64,000 nucleotides of DNA, from NCBI RefSeq assembly GCF_023715565.1, contig NZ_JAMBOJ010000014.1, positions 26,759 to 90,758 of the forward strand, written 5' to 3'. Under the pieces are notes generated by a model. That model was not told where the DNA came from. It ran no database searches and was given only the letters and a program-made list of their open reading frames with translations. Shown here piece after piece: positions 60,696 through 64,000 of the stretch. Each line of letters opens with the position of its first letter. The first letter of the stretch is position 1. Both the position numbers and the translations under genes were made by a program. The stretch comes from Cytobacillus firmus. Lineage in GTDB: Bacteria > Bacillota > Bacilli > Bacillales > Cytobacillaceae.

Positions 60696-62573
60696 ATGAA
60701 GAGATACTTTACAATCGGTATGGCTGGCCATATTGATCATGGAAAAACGACATTGACAAAAGCATTAACCAATGTTGATACAGATAGACTTAAGGAAGAA
60801 AAAGAAAGGCAAATATCTATAGAACTCGGATTTGCCCCTTTACATGAAGATGAGGAAATTCAAATAACAGTAGTGGATGTACCAGGGCATGAACGCTTTA
60901 TCAGACAAATGATTGCCGGGGTTGCCGGGATAGACTTAGCCATCCTGGCTGTCGCAGCTGATGAAGGAGTAATGCCGCAAACAAGAGAGCACCTGGAAAT
61001 TCTCGATTTTCTGGGGATCCGAAATGGCATTGTCGCCATAACAAAAATTGATCGTGTCGATGAGGAATTTACCGATCTTGTAAAAGAAGAAATTCTTGAG
61101 GAGCTTAAAGGAACTGTTTTTGAAGATGTTCCATTTATTTTAACAGACAGCCTTTCAGGAAAAGGAATTGAAAAGTTAAAGCAGTTGATAATCCATACCT
61201 TGAAAGATCAGGATACACGGAATGCAAAAGGCGCCTTCCGTCTGCCGATTGATCAGGTATTCACTGTGAAAGGGCGGGGAACCGTAGTTAGAGGAACTGT
61301 TTATGAAGGGAAAGTCGAAGAAGGGCAGCTTCTGAAAATCATGCCAAATGGCATCGAGACCAGGGCACGTCAGCTGCAGGTGCATCATCAATCTACAAAA
61401 GCGGCGTTTGCAGGACAAAGGGCAGCGATCAACCTTTCGGGTGTTTCGAAGGAGGAGATAGAGCGGGGCGAAGTCCTCGTATCGTCTGAGCATTTCAGCG
61501 TCACGAAAACCATTGATGTAGCCGTAAGAATGGTAGCCGATTTAGAGCACATCGTCAAACAGAGAATGCCTATTAAATGCCATATTGGTACAGCTGAGGT
61601 TATGGGCAAAATTGTCTTTTTTGACCGTAATGAATTATCCAATGCAGAAGGGGAAATTCTCTGCCAGCTGCGTTTAGAAGAGGTAGTGGTCGCCAAAAGG
61701 GGAGACCGGTTCATTTTAAGACGGCCAAGTCCCCAGGAGACCATCGGCGGGGGATGGGTTATCGACCCTAATGGAGAAAAGTACCGGTTCGGCCAAAAAA
61801 CCATTGAGGATCTAAGCAGGAAAAAAGAAGGGACACCGAAAAATCACGTAAAAGCGGCGCTGTCCGAAGAAAAAGTCCTTTCTCTTTCAGAGATTACAGC
61901 AAAGACTTCACTGGACGAAATGACTGTTCAAGAAATTCTTAATGAAAAAGATTTCCTTTGTATCAACAGCAAGGAATTCACTCTTATAGCTATACAAGAG
62001 GTAATAGAGGGTGAAATAGCCGACCGCCTGAATGAGTTTCATCTGGAAAACCCAATGAAGCAAGGGGTCAATAAAGCAGAACTGCTGCAGGATATGCAAA
62101 ATAAATATCCTAAAATGCTGGTTGAATTTGTCTTGAATTTAGGAATTGAAAAAAAGACATTCCAACGAAAAGGACAGTTTTTGCAGAATGAAGGTTTTCA
62201 ACCTCATGTACCGAAAAGCTGGCAAAAACGAACGGACAATCTTCTTGCTGAATTAAAAAAAGATGGCTTTAAAGTAAAGCCTTTTGAAGAATATTATACA
62301 TCCTCCGGGATACCTGAGAATCTTAAAGGTGATCTAAAACGATATTTAGAAGATCAGGAAATCGCCGTACCGCTGGATGCACAATACTTTTGGCATGGTG
62401 ATCATTTTAGGTCAGCAGTGGAAGAATTAAAAAAGAGAACGGATGCTGAATTTGAAGTAAGCAGTGCAAAGGAAGTATTGGGTCTTTCCAGAAAGTATAT
62501 GATACCTTTTCTCGAGAAACTTGATTCTTTGGGAATGACACGGAGAACAGAAAATAAGAGAATATGGATGTAA
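60696..62573 (+). CDS. selB: Selenocysteine-specific elongation factor SelB
   Basis: 625 residues. G1 is GMAGHIDHGKTTLTKAL, G3 is DVPGHERFIRQM and G4 is TKID. EF-Tu-like domains 2 and 3 (residues about 175-350) are followed by a domain-3 SelB segment FILRRPSPQETIGGGWVIDP and a roughly 250-residue winged-helix region ending in ARK-type SLGMTRRTENKRIWM. This C-terminal region, which reads the SECIS hairpin, separates SelB from EF-Tu. ATG 60696 is 8 bases from AGGTGG; ATG 60693 is also possible. No selA, selD or tRNA-Sec gene lies within the window. Confidence 0.92.
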   Translation: MKRYFTIGMAGHIDHGKTTLTKALTNVDTDRLKEEKERQISIELGFAPLHEDEEIQITVVDVPGHERFIRQMIAGVAGIDLAILAVAADEGVMPQTREHLEILDFLGIRNGIVAITKIDRVDEEFTDLVKEEILEELKGTVFEDVPFILTDSLSGKGIEKLKQLIIHTLKDQDTRNAKGAFRLPIDQVFTVKGRGTVVRGTVYEGKVEEGQLLKIMPNGIETRARQLQVHHQSTKAAFAGQRAAINLSGVSKEEIERGEVLVSSEHFSVTKTIDVAVRMVADLEHIVKQRMPIKCHIGTAEVMGKIVFFDRNELSNAEGEILCQLRLEEVVVAKRGDRFILRRPSPQETIGGGWVIDPNGEKYRFGQKTIEDLSRKKEGTPKNHVKAALSEEKVLSLSEITAKTSLDEMTVQEILNEKDFLCINSKEFTLIAIQEVIEGEIADRLNEFHLENPMKQGVNKAELLQDMQNKYPKMLVEFVLNLGIEKKTFQRKGQFLQNEGFQPHVPKSWQKRTDNLLAELKKDGFKVKPFEEYYTSSGIPENLKGDLKRYLEDQEIAVPLDAQYFWHGDHFRSAVEELKKRTDAEFEVSSAKEVLGLSRKYMIPFLEKLDSLGMTRRTENKRIWM

Positions 62574-62584
62574 AGAGTTTGTTA

Positions 62585-62619
62585 AAAATAGATCAGCCTT
62601 AAGCTGGTCTATTTTTATT
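62585..62619 (+). terminator. Terminator after selB
   Basis: AAATAGATCAGC pairs with GCTGGTCTATTT (one G-T pair), loop CTTAA, followed by TTATTGG. Confidence 0.78.
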
Positions 62620-62858
62620 GGATAAAAGAAAGTTTACTTGAAATATTCAGTTAAATGATGAGAAACTACCCGGATGCACTCTAAAATTGTTCCCAATTTT
62701 ACTAATAAATACATGACGAAATTACTACAGATTGATAGTTTATTGTAATTATATGAAGTTATAGATTATTTTACCTGTTTATCCATAATTTTAGGGTAGG
62801 ATTTTACTAGAATAATTACTAATATTAGGATGGAAAAGAAATATAAGGAGTGTGCAAC

Positions 62859-63845
62859 TTGAAGAAACAACTACTTACAATGGCTGCGACAGCTGGTTTT
62901 TTGTTTACACCTTTCAATGGAGAAGCAAGTGCTCATGAAAATAAATATATCGTTCAGTCTGGTGACACATTATGGGGTATCTCACGTTCTAACAATCTTT
63001 CAATAGAAGAATTAAAGACTTGGAATAATATCTCAGGATCGATAATATATAAAGGACAAGCCCTGACACTGTTGGCACCGCACAGCCATAACGGTTCAAC
63101 AAGCGGGTCTCAAAGCACTGCAGTCAGCTACACAATTAAATCAGGCGATACTTTATGGGGAATTGCAAGAGATCATGGCCTTTCCGTCAGCAAACTAAAA
63201 AGTCTGAATGGAATCAGCAGTGACACGATCTATCCAGGCCAAAAGCTGCAAGTTAAAGGTTCTGCTCAACCTGCTGCACCTTCTGCTCCTGCAGGAACTG
63301 GATCTTACACCATTCAAAGAGGAGACACTCTATCCGGAATTGCATCTCGCCATAACTTATCGGTTTCACAATTAAAGGCAATAAATAGCCTTTCTTCAGA
63401 TTTAATTTATGCCGGCCAAACTCTAAAGGTAGCCGGTTCAGGAACAAGTAAGCCGGCTGAATCAAAGGTTGCTGCTCAATCGACATCAAAGGTGAATGAA
63501 CTCGTTTCTGAAGCAAAAAAATACATCGGTTCTCCCTATGAATGGGCAGGCAGCACACCTGCAGGATTTGACTGCAGCGGTTACCTGAACTATGTATATG
63601 GTAATGTGGGAATCTCTATTCCTCGTACAGTAGCGTCCATTTGGGATGCAACAAAACATGTTGCATCACCAAGAGTGGGGGATATTGTATTTTTTGAAAC
63701 TTACCAATCCGGCCCGTCCCATGCTGGAATTTATCTTGGCAATTATAAATTCATTCATGCCGGATCTTCACGTGGTGTCGAGATCAGTGACATGAACAAT
63801 TCCTATTGGAAGCCTCGTTATTTAGGTGCAAAAACAACCTTTTAA
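62859..63845 (+). CDS. LysM3-NlpC/P60 cell-wall endopeptidase (LytE-like)
   Basis: 328 residues. A signal peptide (residues about 1-25, ending near GEASA) is followed by three LysM repeats (YIVQSGDTLWGISR, YTIKSGDTLWGIARDHGLS, YTIQRGDTLSGIASRHNLS). The C-terminal NlpC/P60 domain (about 215-328) has catalytic Cys in GFDCSGYLNY, His in GPSHAGIYLG and a third polar residue in FIHAGSS. It cuts the D-gamma-glutamyl-mDAP link of peptidoglycan in growing walls. The start is TTG 62859 with AAGGAG 9 bases upstream; the in-frame GTG 62850 is too close to it. Confidence 0.92.
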   Translation: MKKQLLTMAATAGFLFTPFNGEASAHENKYIVQSGDTLWGISRSNNLSIEELKTWNNISGSIIYKGQALTLLAPHSHNGSTSGSQSTAVSYTIKSGDTLWGIARDHGLSVSKLKSLNGISSDTIYPGQKLQVKGSAQPAAPSAPAGTGSYTIQRGDTLSGIASRHNLSVSQLKAINSLSSDLIYAGQTLKVAGSGTSKPAESKVAAQSTSKVNELVSEAKKYIGSPYEWAGSTPAGFDCSGYLNYVYGNVGISIPRTVASIWDATKHVASPRVGDIVFFETYQSGPSHAGIYLGNYKFIHAGSSRGVEISDMNNSYWKPRYLGAKTTF

Positions 63846-63912
63846 TCAATAAAAAGTACTCGGCGCCACAGGGGTGAACTGTGCCCCGATTTACGGACAG
63901 TTTAAAAAGCGC

Positions 63913-63999
63913 CTATGCGGCTAGTAAATGACCCCGGTATTGCACCGGGGTCATTTTATTTAAGCCCCATTGATAACGATGCTGGTTATATTCCTCGAT
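63913..63999 (-). CDS. IS3-family transposase OrfB, C-terminal fragment
   Basis: Read leftward from the window edge, 28 codons give IEEYNQHRYQWGLNKMTPVQ and then YRGHLLAA, ending at TAG (63913-63915). The YNxxRYQWGLxxMTPxxYR pattern is the usual end of IS3/IS150-type integrase-fold transposases. The rest, including OrfA and the DDE residues, lies beyond position 64000, so intactness is unknown. Confidence 0.82.
   Translation of the reverse strand: MEEYNQHRYQWGLNKMTPVQYRGHLLAA
63927..63958 (+). terminator. Strong hairpin inside the transposase 3' end
   Basis: AATGACCCCGGT (63927-63938) and ACCGGGGTCATT (63944-63955) form a perfect 12-bp stem with an ATTGC loop, followed by TTTTA on the plus strand. 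It can stop transcription coming from the LysM-P60 gene, shielding or insulating the IS. Confidence 0.75.
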
Positions 64000-64000
64000 C

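Larger units (their letters stand above)
63880..64000 (-). mobile_element. Right end of an IS3-family insertion sequence
   Basis: The element runs off the window. Its terminal region begins somewhere near TGAACTGTGCCCC (about 63876-63890); the exact tip cannot be fixed from one end. A transposase OrfB C-terminus lies inside it. Confidence 0.65.

Noticed and set aside
1..64000. CRISPR array, tRNA, rRNA or prophage
   Set aside because: No regularly spaced repeats, no cloverleaf genes and no 16S/23S/5S blocks were seen; the lone holin has no phage neighbours.

Overview
This window looks like a low-GC, spore-forming Bacillaceae chromosome (Bacillus or a close relative). The evidence is a GerA-type germinant receptor subunit, LtaS-type sulfatase, SbcCD, CspA-type protein, type II pantothenate kinase, FosB-type thiol transferase, a bacterial nitric-oxide synthase relic, strong AGGAGG ribosome sites and many TTG/GTG starts. 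There are no rRNA or tRNA genes, no CRISPR array and no prophage. Genus and species cannot be fixed from the sequence alone.

Region 1 (1-9760) is the most unusual part: a catabolic or redox island that appears to be controlled by one FCD-type GntR repressor (7819-8526). Copies of a GGTATAC-centred operator stand in front of nearly every transcription unit. The island encodes a permease, a 28-residue peptide gene with its own promoter and terminator, a TTG-start small protein, two different [2Fe-2S] ferredoxins, a creatininase-fold hydrolase, a haem-oxygenase-like dimetal oxidase (HDO) with all six metal ligands, a semialdehyde dehydrogenase, an HbpS/GlcG-like protein, a split ChrA-type transporter, a CxxH/CxxC small protein and a RidA deaminase. 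I know of no described pathway with this gene set; the substrate is unknown.

Region 2 (9902-18090) is a YesM/YesN-type two-component system, a sugar ABC importer without ATPase, a YesL-like protein and a GH43 beta-xylosidase: xylo-oligosaccharide use. A 283-bp miniature transposable element with an 8-bp target duplication follows. Region 3 (18647-25060) holds hydroxypyruvate isomerase and tartronate-semialdehyde reductase-like genes, a lysozyme-like protein, a large gene-poor stretch, an LtaS-family enzyme and a HemD-like protein. Region 4 (25100-32680) is a LacI-controlled alpha-glucoside operon (importer plus two GH13 glucosidases) with a perfect 34-bp palindromic operator.

Region 5 (32781-40640) contains a broken nitric-oxide synthase gene, a membrane-anchored glutamate-synthase-like protein, an orphan GerA subunit, a TetR/DHA2 efflux pair and fosB. 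Region 6 (40810-46412) is a sigma-54 module: a PAS/AAA+ activator, a canonical -24/-12 promoter, acyl-CoA ligase, enoyl-CoA hydratase, and a sodium symporter with a 41-residue partner. A second copy of the miniature element follows.

Region 7 (46847-64000) has a VanW lipoprotein, a chemoreceptor behind a structured leader, a DnaB_2-like small protein, a lone holin, a cold-shock protein, a SAM-riboswitch-controlled MetT/NhaC transporter, sbcD-sbcC, a Dph6-like/SET gene pair, a YwaF-like protein, coaW, selB (no selA, selD or tRNA-Sec here) and a LysM-NlpC/P60 hydrolase. The window ends inside an IS3-family transposase gene.
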